DNA of 64,000 nucleotides from Butyrivibrio sp. INlla14. GTDB taxonomy: Bacteria; Bacillota; Clostridia; Lachnospirales; Lachnospiraceae. The notes under the pieces are model-generated. The model did no database searches and was not told where the DNA came from. It saw nothing but the letters and a program-made list of their open reading frames with translations. The position numbers and the translations under genes were made by a program. The stretch is from positions 171,474-235,473 of the forward strand of contig NZ_FMVS01000004.1 of the NCBI RefSeq assembly GCF_900102515.1. The letters run 5' to 3'. Position 1 is the stretch's first letter. Each line of letters opens with the position of its first letter. Positions 1 through 7,820 of this stretch are shown here, in pieces.

Positions 1-43
1 AGAATAAGGATAAGTGTATAAGAAAAGATCAAATAATAAAAAG

Positions 44-585
44 GTGACAAAAAAGGGAATGAATTAAAAAAATGCTTTTAATATAGTTGAGTAATATATC
101 TGAGCAAAAAACAAGAAATGCCTTATTTATGGGCGTTTTAATGATTTGTCCTTTTTGTGGTGACTAAAAAGGGAATGCAAAAGTGTACTAAAAGGGAACA
201 AAAATAAGATGCTCAAAAAAATCAGGAAAAAATATTTTTTTAGGTTTAAAAGAAATAAAAAGGGTATTAAAAGTGACTAAAAAGGGATTAAAAATGACCG
301 ATATGGATAAACCAAAGAAGTCAAATGGTAACAAAAGGGGCGCACAATATCCCAAAAGTGCACAAAAAGGGAATAGAAAAAATTGACCATAGCGGTCATC
401 AATTTCTAGTATATTACATTTGACAAACACGCAAAATATAGGCAAAATTAGCTTGCAAGTGATAAAAAAGGGAATATAATAAATATAAAAGTAAACAAAA
501 AGGGAATGTTATTTATTCTCAATGTAACTGAAAGGTGCATAGAAAGGGAATTCGTTATAGTTTCAAAGGTGTACAAAAAAGGAAT
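44..585. repeat. Iteron array of the replication origin
   Basis: About nine 17-bp direct repeats close to GTGNNNAAAAAGGGAAT lie at 44-60, 160-176, 183-198, 273-289, 358-374, 459-475, 491-507, 535-551 and 569-585, all in one orientation, with weaker copies near 252-268 and 325-341. A sequence one base away from a DnaA box (inverse strand) is at 302-310. The stretch is very AT-rich and contains no believable gene. Iterons directly before a Rep_3 gene are the usual binding sites of that initiator, so this is the likely origin. The last repeats abut the rep start, which would allow autorepression (inference). Confidence 0.88.
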
Positions 586-605
586 CTGTACATTATGGGG
601 GTATT

Positions 606-1772
606 ATGGCAGATAAAAAAAGAGAGCAGCTTATAGTCAGTAAGAGCTATAAGAAATCGAACGAGCTCATAAATGCTATGGGTAAGGGCACTGCGCTTAG
701 CCAGAAGCTGTTCGCTATAGGAATGCAGAATATTACTGTAGACAACACAAATAATGTTGTAGCTACTATTTATGGATCAGAGCTTCGTAAGATGTTTAAA
801 TCCACGTCTGGATCTTTATATGAGCATATAGAGGCTTTATGTGACAGACAGATTAAGGGCGCAACTATTTTTGACTGGAATCTTCTTATGAAGGACAAGG
901 AAAATGGGAAGATTGAAGCGCACCAGGTAGTAACAGACGCTTCTTTCAAGGATGGAACACTTACACTCAGATATAACAACTCATTAACAGATAAAATTGT
1001 CAATCTGCAGAAAAATTATACTGTGCTGAGTCTTGCAGATACGCTTAGTCTAAAGAGTGTATATTCTCTGCGGTTATATGAGATGCTCAAATCAGCATAT
1101 GATTACAAGAAGGCTATTTCTAAGGAAGATGGAGAAATGGCTTTTGAATATGACCTGACTGAGCTTAAGCTGGAGCTTGGAATTATAAATTCAGGTGGTA
1201 GCAAGGAAATCAAGAACGAGCTTGAGAAGGATCTTCCTGATTATGATAAGATAGATGAACTTGCTGAGAAAACTGGCCAGAATAAGTACAAGGAATTTAA
1301 GATCTTCAATAGAAATGTACTTAGCAAGGCCAAGGATGAGCTTAACAAGAAAACTAGCCTTGAAGTTGATTACGAACCAATTAAGCGTGGACGTAAGACC
1401 GCTGGAATAAGGTTCTTTGTAAACCAGAAGGAAGGAGTAAAGAGCAAGGAGAAACTTCCGGTTATCAACAAGGATGAAGTTTTGGATGAGCTTATTGATC
1501 TTTTACATGATGATTTCAAGATTAAAGAGATCAGGGAGATTGCTGAGACAGCAGAATATGATCTTGAAAAGATTACTAAGGCTTATAACTACATGCTGTC
1601 TTATGAGAAACAGATTGATATTCCTATAGCTTTTTTGAAGGAATGTATCAAGAATGAATATTATGCTCAAAAGAGCAAACCAATGTATTTTAAGAAGAAT
1701 ACATTTAATAGCTATGAGCAAAATCAGATTGATAATTTTGAGGAGTTAGAGAAAAAGCTACTGGATAACTAA
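606..1772 (+). CDS. repB: Replication initiator protein, Rep_3 (RepB) family
   Basis: This 388-residue protein has the N-terminal pattern of Rep_3 plasmid initiators: a short basic lead (KSYKKSNELINA), then a region ending YSLRLYEMLKSAYDY, typical of the first winged-helix domain, and a second DNA-binding half. It should bind the iterons just upstream and open the origin. The ATG at 606 follows a GGGGG tract at a fitting distance. The C-terminal 100 residues are charged and helical and look lineage-specific. No partition genes (parA/parB) occur in the window. A 44-bp perfect palindrome follows the stop codon. Family assignment is firm; which step of replication it controls is inferred from family knowledge. 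Confidence 0.88.
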   Translation: MADKKREQLIVSKSYKKSNELINAMGKGTALSQKLFAIGMQNITVDNTNNVVATIYGSELRKMFKSTSGSLYEHIEALCDRQIKGATIFDWNLLMKDKENGKIEAHQVVTDASFKDGTLTLRYNNSLTDKIVNLQKNYTVLSLADTLSLKSVYSLRLYEMLKSAYDYKKAISKEDGEMAFEYDLTELKLELGIINSGGSKEIKNELEKDLPDYDKIDELAEKTGQNKYKEFKIFNRNVLSKAKDELNKKTSLEVDYEPIKRGRKTAGIRFFVNQKEGVKSKEKLPVINKDEVLDELIDLLHDDFKIKEIREIAETAEYDLEKITKAYNYMLSYEKQIDIPIAFLKECIKNEYYAQKSKPMYFKKNTFNSYEQNQIDNFEELEKKLLDN

Positions 1773-1815
1773 TAAATTAGCGATATATGTTATATAACAT
1801 ATATCGCTAATTTAT
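1772..1815. promoter_or_regulatory. 44-bp perfect palindrome downstream of repB
   Basis: The two 22-bp arms match perfectly around a centre between 1793 and 1794, with core TATGTTATATAACATA. It starts at the repB stop codon. There is no GC-rich stem and no clean T tract, so it looks more like a protein-binding site than a terminator. Related motifs occur at 3926-3939 and 15025-15038. Confidence 0.6.
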
Positions 1816-1854
1816 GATATAGGGTATTTTTAAACTGGAAAAAGGGGATATGTT

Positions 1855-3159
1855 ATGGAAAAAATAGTTTCTAAACTGCTTATGTATGGGGATATGCCAG
1901 AAGACACAATATTAATGCAACTTAGTAAAGTGTGTAAGGAACTGCATTCAGGCAGCTATAGCAAAGAAGATCTTACTTCAAGGGTTTACAAGCAAATAAA
2001 AAGGCTTCTGATACTTGGAACTTCTTGTGCATTTGATAAGAATCTTTGGCACAATTATCTTACATATTTACTAATCATGGATGAGAATCCATTTAGCCTT
2101 ACATGTGAAAAAGTGGGAAGCAAGGATGGAAGTGTAAATCACTTTGCTAAAAGTGATTTTAAAGCCTTTAAAGAGCTGTTTGACTATGATTTTAGCGAGA
2201 TTGAGGCAGCTCTTGATGTGGACTGCTTTTCGTGCATAACAAATTACAAGGCTATTGATAAGCCAGAACTTATGTACAATGGGAACGTGAGCGAAAAAGT
2301 AAGAAGTTTAAGCGAAGAGTTGGAAAAGACTCAAAACGAGGAAGCTTTTTTTGACTGTATTACCAGATTTTACAAAGAAATAGGAGTTGGCGCTTTTGGA
2401 CTAAATAAGGCATTCAGGATTCATGAAATCCAAGGTGGACGAGTAGAATTTAATCCAATAAATAACATGGATACAGTAGTTTTAGATGATCTTATAGGCT
2501 ATGAGCTTCAGAAAAAGAAGCTAATTGCTAACACAAAGGCTTTTGTAGAAGGTAAAAAAGCCAACAATGTTCTTTTGTTTGGAGACAGTGGAACTGGTAA
2601 ATCCACCAGCATCAAGGCCATAGTAAATGAGTTTTATAAAGACGGCCTTAGAATGATAGAGATTTACAAATATCAGTTCAGGCTTTTGTCACAGCTAATT
2701 TCACAGATAAAGAACAGAAATTATAAATTTATAATTTATATGGATGATCTGTCTTTTGAAGAAGATGAATCAGATTATAAGTTCCTAAAGGCAGTAATAG
2801 AGGGTGGCGTAGAGACAAAGCCTGATAACATACTAATTTATGCTACTTCGAATAGAAGACATTTGATAAAAGAGACGTGGAAAGATAGACGAGATGTAGA
2901 GCAGGACGGAGATATCCACAGATCTGATACAATGGAAGAAAAACTCTCTTTGGCGAATCGTTTCGGCGTAACTATAGGCTATTACAAGCCATCAAGACAG
3001 GAATATTACAATATCGTAACGGAGCTTGCAAACAAAGAAAACCTCAATATTAGTAGCGAAGAGCTTCTCAAAGAGGCTGACATGTGGGAATTAAATCATG
3101 GAGGAATTTCAGGTAGATGTGCAAGACAGTTTATCAATCACATGATTGGGGAACAGTAA
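1855..3159 (+). CDS. DUF815-family AAA+ ATPase
   Basis: The 434-residue protein has a Walker A motif GDSGTGKS at about residues 243-250 and a Walker B-like YMDDLSFEE about 57 residues later, followed by a sensor-like YATSNRRHL. These are hallmarks of the DUF815 family of AAA+ ATPases. The N-terminal 200 residues are helical and not recognised. ATG at 1855 has an AAAGGGG-type ribosome site. It lies alone after repB on the same strand. The substrate of DUF815 proteins is unknown; the position beside the origin may be chance or may suggest a replicon-maintenance role (inference). Confidence 0.8.
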   Translation: MEKIVSKLLMYGDMPEDTILMQLSKVCKELHSGSYSKEDLTSRVYKQIKRLLILGTSCAFDKNLWHNYLTYLLIMDENPFSLTCEKVGSKDGSVNHFAKSDFKAFKELFDYDFSEIEAALDVDCFSCITNYKAIDKPELMYNGNVSEKVRSLSEELEKTQNEEAFFDCITRFYKEIGVGAFGLNKAFRIHEIQGGRVEFNPINNMDTVVLDDLIGYELQKKKLIANTKAFVEGKKANNVLLFGDSGTGKSTSIKAIVNEFYKDGLRMIEIYKYQFRLLSQLISQIKNRNYKFIIYMDDLSFEEDESDYKFLKAVIEGGVETKPDNILIYATSNRRHLIKETWKDRRDVEQDGDIHRSDTMEEKLSLANRFGVTIGYYKPSRQEYYNIVTELANKENLNISSEELLKEADMWELNHGGISGRCARQFINHMIGEQ

Positions 3160-3165
3160 AAGAAA

Positions 3166-3381
3166 TTAAGGATTCCATTTTAGGTTTGGGCAATCGTTGG
3201 CACAACCCTGAAGAGAATTGTTTCTAACTTCGCAGGAGGCATTTCTGCACTCTCTGCAGCGGAAAGTATAGTGATACGAATAGCGAAGCTTGCATGCCTT
3301 GCAACAAAAAGGCATGCTGCTATTTCTTGCTATAAATGTACGCCCGCATCCGATACAGGTTTTTTCAATATTATGTGCCAT
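3166..3381 (-). CDS. Small cysteine-rich zinc-ribbon protein
   Basis: A 71-residue protein rich in paired cysteines: CIGCGRTF, then FCCKACKLRY, CRECRNASC and CANDCP, enough for two or three zinc sites. I chose the ATG at 3381 because AGAAGGAG precedes it at good spacing; an upstream ATG at 3408 lacks such a site. It converges on the ATPase gene with only a few bases between the stops. No function is recognised beyond probable metal binding, perhaps nucleic-acid binding. Confidence 0.6.
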   Translation of the reverse strand: MAHNIEKTCIGCGRTFIARNSSMPFCCKACKLRYSYHYTFRCRECRNASCEVRNNSLQGCANDCPNLKWNP

Positions 3382-3542
3382 AAGCACTCCTTCTGGTAAA
3401 GAAAACACTTCGACAATAATATTATTGGGCGAAATATATTCATAATCAATTAAAATAGCATAAAATCAAAATAAAATAATAGGATGTTAGTTAGAAATGA
3501 GATAAAATACAATTAAATTTTACAAAGCAGGTTGGTTTATAA

Positions 3543-3884
3543 ATGCATGAAATGAGTTATATCGCCAAAATGGTCAACATGGCAGAAGATGTGGCGAGAG
3601 AGAATAAGGCACGTTCAGTCAAAAAAATAGTTGTAGAAATAGGAAAAACAAGCGGGGTAATGCCCTATTACATGCACAAGTATTATCCAGACGCAGTAAA
3701 AGGAACACTTTTGGAAAATGCAGAACTCGAATGCCTGGAAGTACCGGTAAAGGCGTTATGCGAGGAATGTGGCAATGAGTATCTGCCAAATAGAGAGAAC
3801 CAATATTTGTGCCCTGTTTGTGGAGGAAGAAAAGCACATATAATCGAGGGCAAAGGCGTTGTTTTAAGGAATGTCATTGTGTAA
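3543..3884 (+). CDS. hypA: HypA-type nickel metallochaperone
   Basis: A 113-residue protein starting MHE, where His2 is the nickel ligand in HypA/HybF, with a zinc site formed by C73/C76 and C90/C93 in two CxxC pairs. Length and motif order fit HypA (about 113-118 aa). HypA normally delivers nickel to [NiFe]-hydrogenase or urease, but neither enzyme nor the other hyp genes are in this window. The next genes are larC and a CobW-like GTPase, so here it may serve a nickel-pincer cofactor enzyme or another nickel enzyme elsewhere (inference). Confidence 0.85.
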   Translation: MHEMSYIAKMVNMAEDVARENKARSVKKIVVEIGKTSGVMPYYMHKYYPDAVKGTLLENAELECLEVPVKALCEECGNEYLPNRENQYLCPVCGGRKAHIIEGKGVVLRNVIV

Positions 3885-3925
3885 GACTAATTAGTAGAGA
3901 GCTGGAAGATAAAAAGAAAATTAAA

Positions 3926-3965
3926 TATGTTATATAACAAATATAAGAACAATATGTTATATATG
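3926..3965. promoter_or_regulatory. TGTTATATAACA palindrome and second half-copy before larC
   Basis: TGTTATATAACA at 3928-3939 is the same core as in the palindrome after repB, followed by a partial copy (ATATGTTATATATG) about 24 bp later. It lies in the hypA-larC gap. A shared DNA-binding protein is possible; AT-rich coincidence cannot be excluded. Confidence 0.4.
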
Positions 3966-4011
3966 CGATATGTGTTTTAGCAAGCTAAAGGCAGTTTATT
4001 TGGAGGTAATT

Positions 4012-5313
4012 ATGAAGACCTTATACATCGAATGCAAAATGGGAGTTGCTGGAGATATGCTAGGTGCCGCCCTGTTGGATCTGTTAGACGAACAGGAAGA
4101 AGTGCTGGCAGAGCTAAATGGAATTGGTATAAAAGGTGTTGAATTTAAGCTTACTGACACAGAAAAATGTGGGATTAAGAGCAAGCATTTAAGAGTCTTG
4201 ATCAATGGTCAGGAAGAGATTCCGGAATACATTGCCTCCGATGAGGGGCTAGATGACCACGAGCATCATGATCATGAACACAGTCACGAACATGACAATG
4301 GCCATCATTATCACGGCCATGAGGATAATGGTACATTACATGAATATGATGATATTCATGAACATGATCATATCCACAGAACTCTTTATGACATAGAAGA
4401 CATAATTGAGGCTATGACAGTATCCAAAGACATTAAAAGCGATGTCAGAGAAATCTATGAGCTACTTGCAGAAGCAGAGAGTCAGGCCCATGGCGTGCCA
4501 GTAGATAAGATTCATTTCCATGAAGTTGGAAACTTGGATGCAATAGCAGATATTACGGCGTCTTGTTATCTTATACACAAATTGGAACCAGAGAAGATAA
4601 TAGTTTCTCCTATAAATGTAGGAGGTGGCATGGTGAAGACTGCACATGGTGTGCTTCCTGTTCCGGCGCCAGCCACAGCCACATTGTTAAAGGGAATTCC
4701 AAGCTATGAAAGTGAATATGTAAGGTCAGAGCTTTGTACTCCTACAGGAGCTGCTTTGATCAAGTACTTTGCAGATGAATTTAAGCCTCAGCCTTTAATG
4801 GCAGTTGAAAAAATAGGTTATGGGGCAGGAAACAAGGATTTCGCGCAGGCAAATGTAATGAGAGCAGTGTTGGGAGAGACTACAGACGAAATAGAAAACG
4901 TTATTGAGCTGGCATGTAACATAGATGACATGACAGCAGAAGAGATTGGTTTTGCTACGGAGATGCTTTTTGAAGCAGGAGCATTGGAGGTTTATACAAT
5001 AGCAGCTGATATGAAAAAGAACCGCCCTGGAACACTTCTTTATTGTGTGTGCAAGCTGGATAAGAGAGACCTGATAGTACAGACTATTTTTAAACATACA
5101 ACAACGTTAGGAATACGTGAGAATATCTGTAATAGATATGTTCTTTCAAGAGAAATACAGAAGATAGACACTCCTTATGGAGAAGTAAGGAAAAAAGTAT
5201 CCTCAGGCTATAATGTATCCAGATTTAAGCTTGAGTATGATGATATAGCAGGCATTGCCAAGAGGACAGGGAAATCTATCCTGGACCTAAAAAAAGAACT
5301 TGAAGAATGCTAA
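4012..5313 (+). CDS. larC: LarC-type nickel insertase (nickel-pincer cofactor biosynthesis)
   Basis: A 433-residue LarC/DUF111 protein (start MKTLYIECKMGVAGDMLG). In Lactobacillus, LarC inserts nickel into the pyridinium bis-thiocarboxylate precursor made by LarB and LarE, giving the cofactor of lactate racemase LarA. Residues 83-122 form a histidine-rich loop with 16 His, a probable nickel store. The ATG at 4012 follows TGGAGGT; the in-frame ATG at 3970 has no such site. The reading frame is continuous, unlike the split larC1/larC2 of L. plantarum. LarA, LarB and LarE are absent from the window. Confidence 0.9.
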   Translation: MKTLYIECKMGVAGDMLGAALLDLLDEQEEVLAELNGIGIKGVEFKLTDTEKCGIKSKHLRVLINGQEEIPEYIASDEGLDDHEHHDHEHSHEHDNGHHYHGHEDNGTLHEYDDIHEHDHIHRTLYDIEDIIEAMTVSKDIKSDVREIYELLAEAESQAHGVPVDKIHFHEVGNLDAIADITASCYLIHKLEPEKIIVSPINVGGGMVKTAHGVLPVPAPATATLLKGIPSYESEYVRSELCTPTGAALIKYFADEFKPQPLMAVEKIGYGAGNKDFAQANVMRAVLGETTDEIENVIELACNIDDMTAEEIGFATEMLFEAGALEVYTIAADMKKNRPGTLLYCVCKLDKRDLIVQTIFKHTTTLGIRENICNRYVLSREIQKIDTPYGEVRKKVSSGYNVSRFKLEYDDIAGIAKRTGKSILDLKKELEEC

Positions 5314-5356
5314 AATTTTGCCTCTAATTTCGATTTTTTAGCAGGGAGTGGATAAA

Positions 5357-6304
5357 TTGATCAAGTTAGACTTAATAACAGGATTTTTGGGCTCTGGAAA
5401 GACGACATTTATAAAAAGATATGCGGAGTATCTTTTAGCAGAGGGAGAAAAAATCTGTATTATAGAAAATGACTTTGGAGCCATAAACGTAGATATGGTT
5501 TTGCTCAAGGAATTAGAAAGTGAAAAATGCAGCCTTGAAATGGTAGTTGGTGGCGACGGAAAAGAGGCTCACAAAAGGCGACTAAAGACAAAACTTATAT
5601 CTATGGGTATGCTTGGGTATGACAGAGTGATAATTGAGCCTTCAGGGATATATGATGTGGATGAGTTTTTTGACCTTGTATATGAGGAGCCATTGGATAG
5701 GTGGTATGAAATTGGCAACTGTATAGCTATCATAAATCCCAAAATGGATCAGGAATTATCTAGAGAATCAAGATATATCTTAATGTCTGAGATAGCAGTA
5801 GCTGGCGTAACTATCATGAGCAGAGCAGATGAAGCGACAAAGCAGGACAAAGAAAAGATAGTAAAAGAAATAAATTCTGCTATGGCAGAGTTTGGCTGTA
5901 AGGAAGTAATCGATGATAAAAAGATAATAAAAAAGGCAATATTTGATCTGGATAAGCAGGACTTATGCCGGATAAGGAATGCAGGATATCATAGAACAAG
6001 CCACATGAAAATACCCGTTGATCAGGAAACACAGTACCAGACTGTTTTTTATTTTAATTATGCCAAGGACAAAAAAGAATTATCAGAGCTTATTTCAACG
6101 ATATTTCAGGATTCTGAATGCGGAAATGTGCACAGAATAAAGGGAATGGTCCAAGATACGGACGGAACGACCTATGAAATAAATAGCACATGTGATGAAA
6201 TAAAAACTAAAATGGTTATTACTGAGAAACCTGTACTTATCGTTATTGGAGAGAACCTAAATAAGAATAAGCTCGCCAGTTACCTTGGTGAGCCAACATT
6301 ATAA
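5357..6304 (+). CDS. CobW/HypB-like G3E GTPase, putative metal chaperone
   Basis: A roughly 315-residue P-loop GTPase with Walker A GFLGSGKTT at the N-terminus, a Walker B-like region ending VIIEPSG and a CobW-like C-terminal part. G3E proteins insert or deliver metals (Ni, Co, Zn). The usual CxCC metal motif after the first strand-loop region is not visible; the equivalent stretch reads VVGGDGKEAHKRR. I prefer the TTG at 5357, eight bases after AGGGAG, over the GTG at 5348, which overlaps that site. It follows larC by about 43 bp, so an operon with larC is likely. The metal partner is inferred as nickel from context. Confidence 0.78.
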   Translation: MIKLDLITGFLGSGKTTFIKRYAEYLLAEGEKICIIENDFGAINVDMVLLKELESEKCSLEMVVGGDGKEAHKRRLKTKLISMGMLGYDRVIIEPSGIYDVDEFFDLVYEEPLDRWYEIGNCIAIINPKMDQELSRESRYILMSEIAVAGVTIMSRADEATKQDKEKIVKEINSAMAEFGCKEVIDDKKIIKKAIFDLDKQDLCRIRNAGYHRTSHMKIPVDQETQYQTVFYFNYAKDKKELSELISTIFQDSECGNVHRIKGMVQDTDGTTYEINSTCDEIKTKMVITEKPVLIVIGENLNKNKLASYLGEPTL

Positions 6305-6389
6305 ATTGAATTCTGTTTATATTGCGACGCTTTTGTGATAAAATATTTTGTGTAAGTTTCTGTTGTCAGCCTAATTGGGGTAAACGATT

Positions 6390-7787
6390 ATGGAATCAAT
6401 GAGCAATGATGGTAAGATCGGATATTCACCTATGGTAGAGTTTGGTCCTAGCGATATTCTTTTTATGCTCAAGGACCTTCCAGATGCATGCTGTATTTTT
6501 AAGGTTCTGACGGATCCATTTGGAACGGTCAAGGACATGTTATTTCTTTTTGCAAATGACAAGTATGGCCAGCTCGTAGGGAAACCTGCAGCTGAGCTGA
6601 TAGGTTGCACATATCATAGTACTGTAACTAATAGAGATGAAGATTGGGTTGGATACAGCTATCAGGCTGCTATATTGCGTCAATCAAGCATTTCAAGGAC
6701 ATATAATTCTAATTTTGATAAATGGTTCGAATTCTGGGCGGTCCCTGTCTATCAGAAGGGATTCTGCGCTTTTATTATCCACGATGTAACAGCAGTTAAA
6801 AAATCAGAGGAAACAACTACGCTTGCCTCAAATACTAATCAGCTGGTAATAGACTGTGCTACAGCAGTTTCGTCAGCTGAGTTTGGTAAAGGCGTAAAAA
6901 AGGTTCTAAAACTTCTAGGACAAGCGATAGAAGCAGACAGAGTGTATATTGTTCCTACCAAGGACAGTATTATCAAGGATGTATATGTATGGCTTAATAG
7001 TGCAAGAAATTCTAATCTGCCTGATAAAAAAGCCTTTGAAAGATACGATGTAAAAGCTCTTTGGGAAAAGCAGCTAAACGGCAAAAATATTGTAGTTATC
7101 AATGATACAGCTACTTTGATCGAAGAAAATGAAGAGATGTACAACAATATTATGGCTGGCGCATTGTACAGATATATAGTTGTTACTCTGATGGATAAAA
7201 AAGAGAAACTTGGTTATCTTGTGGCAGATAATTATTCTAATGAACTTGATGTCAACATTGTTGATGTAATGGAATCTGTGGCTATTTTTATTGCTGCAGA
7301 GATGCGAAATAAGGCACTTACCGATGACCTTTTATATTTGGGAAGTCATGACAGCTTAACTGGTCTTGGAAACAGACATGCTCTGAACCAGACTCTAATG
7401 CTTCTTGTTGACATGTCAACTACTGTTGGTGTGTGTTATTCAGATATAAATGGACTAAAAAATGTTAATGATGAGCAAGGGCATGAGGCGGGTGATGAGC
7501 TTCTAAAAAATACGGCTGATATTTTTGCATCGGTATTTAAAAAGAAATACTGTTACAGAATAGGTGGCGACGAGTTTATCGTAATCATGCCAGAAGTTGA
7601 TGAAGACATTTTTGAGACTATGGTACACAAGCTAAAGACCAAACTAAAAGCTATTTCTGTATCCATAGGATATATCTGGTCTTCTGATTCTAAAAACATA
7701 AAGAATATAGTAAGAGAAGCAGACGAGGCTATGTACGGAAGTAAAGCGGAATACTATAAGACCCACGAGCGTAGACATAATACGTAA
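6390..7787 (+). CDS. Diguanylate cyclase with PAS-like and GAF-like sensors
   Basis: A 465-residue cytoplasmic protein with no membrane segment. Residues about 20-135 resemble a PAS domain (FANDKYGQLVGKPAAELIG), about 150-310 a GAF-like domain, and about 320-460 a GGDEF domain with YSDINGLK metal ligands and an intact RIGGDEF active site. It should make cyclic di-GMP from two GTP. No RxxD inhibitory site precedes GGDEF at the usual distance. The next gene has the same architecture, so the pair probably arose by tandem duplication. The sensed signal is unknown. Confidence 0.88.
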   Translation: MESMSNDGKIGYSPMVEFGPSDILFMLKDLPDACCIFKVLTDPFGTVKDMLFLFANDKYGQLVGKPAAELIGCTYHSTVTNRDEDWVGYSYQAAILRQSSISRTYNSNFDKWFEFWAVPVYQKGFCAFIIHDVTAVKKSEETTTLASNTNQLVIDCATAVSSAEFGKGVKKVLKLLGQAIEADRVYIVPTKDSIIKDVYVWLNSARNSNLPDKKAFERYDVKALWEKQLNGKNIVVINDTATLIEENEEMYNNIMAGALYRYIVVTLMDKKEKLGYLVADNYSNELDVNIVDVMESVAIFIAAEMRNKALTDDLLYLGSHDSLTGLGNRHALNQTLMLLVDMSTTVGVCYSDINGLKNVNDEQGHEAGDELLKNTADIFASVFKKKYCYRIGGDEFIVIMPEVDEDIFETMVHKLKTKLKAISVSIGYIWSSDSKNIKNIVREADEAMYGSKAEYYKTHERRHNT

Positions 7788-7820
7788 TGATCCGTTTTAT
7801 GAGGAAGGCGGAGGCAGCTA

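Noticed and set aside
188..445. Minus-strand 85-residue reading frame
   Set aside because: It lies wholly within the iteron region and is a low-complexity Phe/Leu-rich by-product of A-rich repeats.
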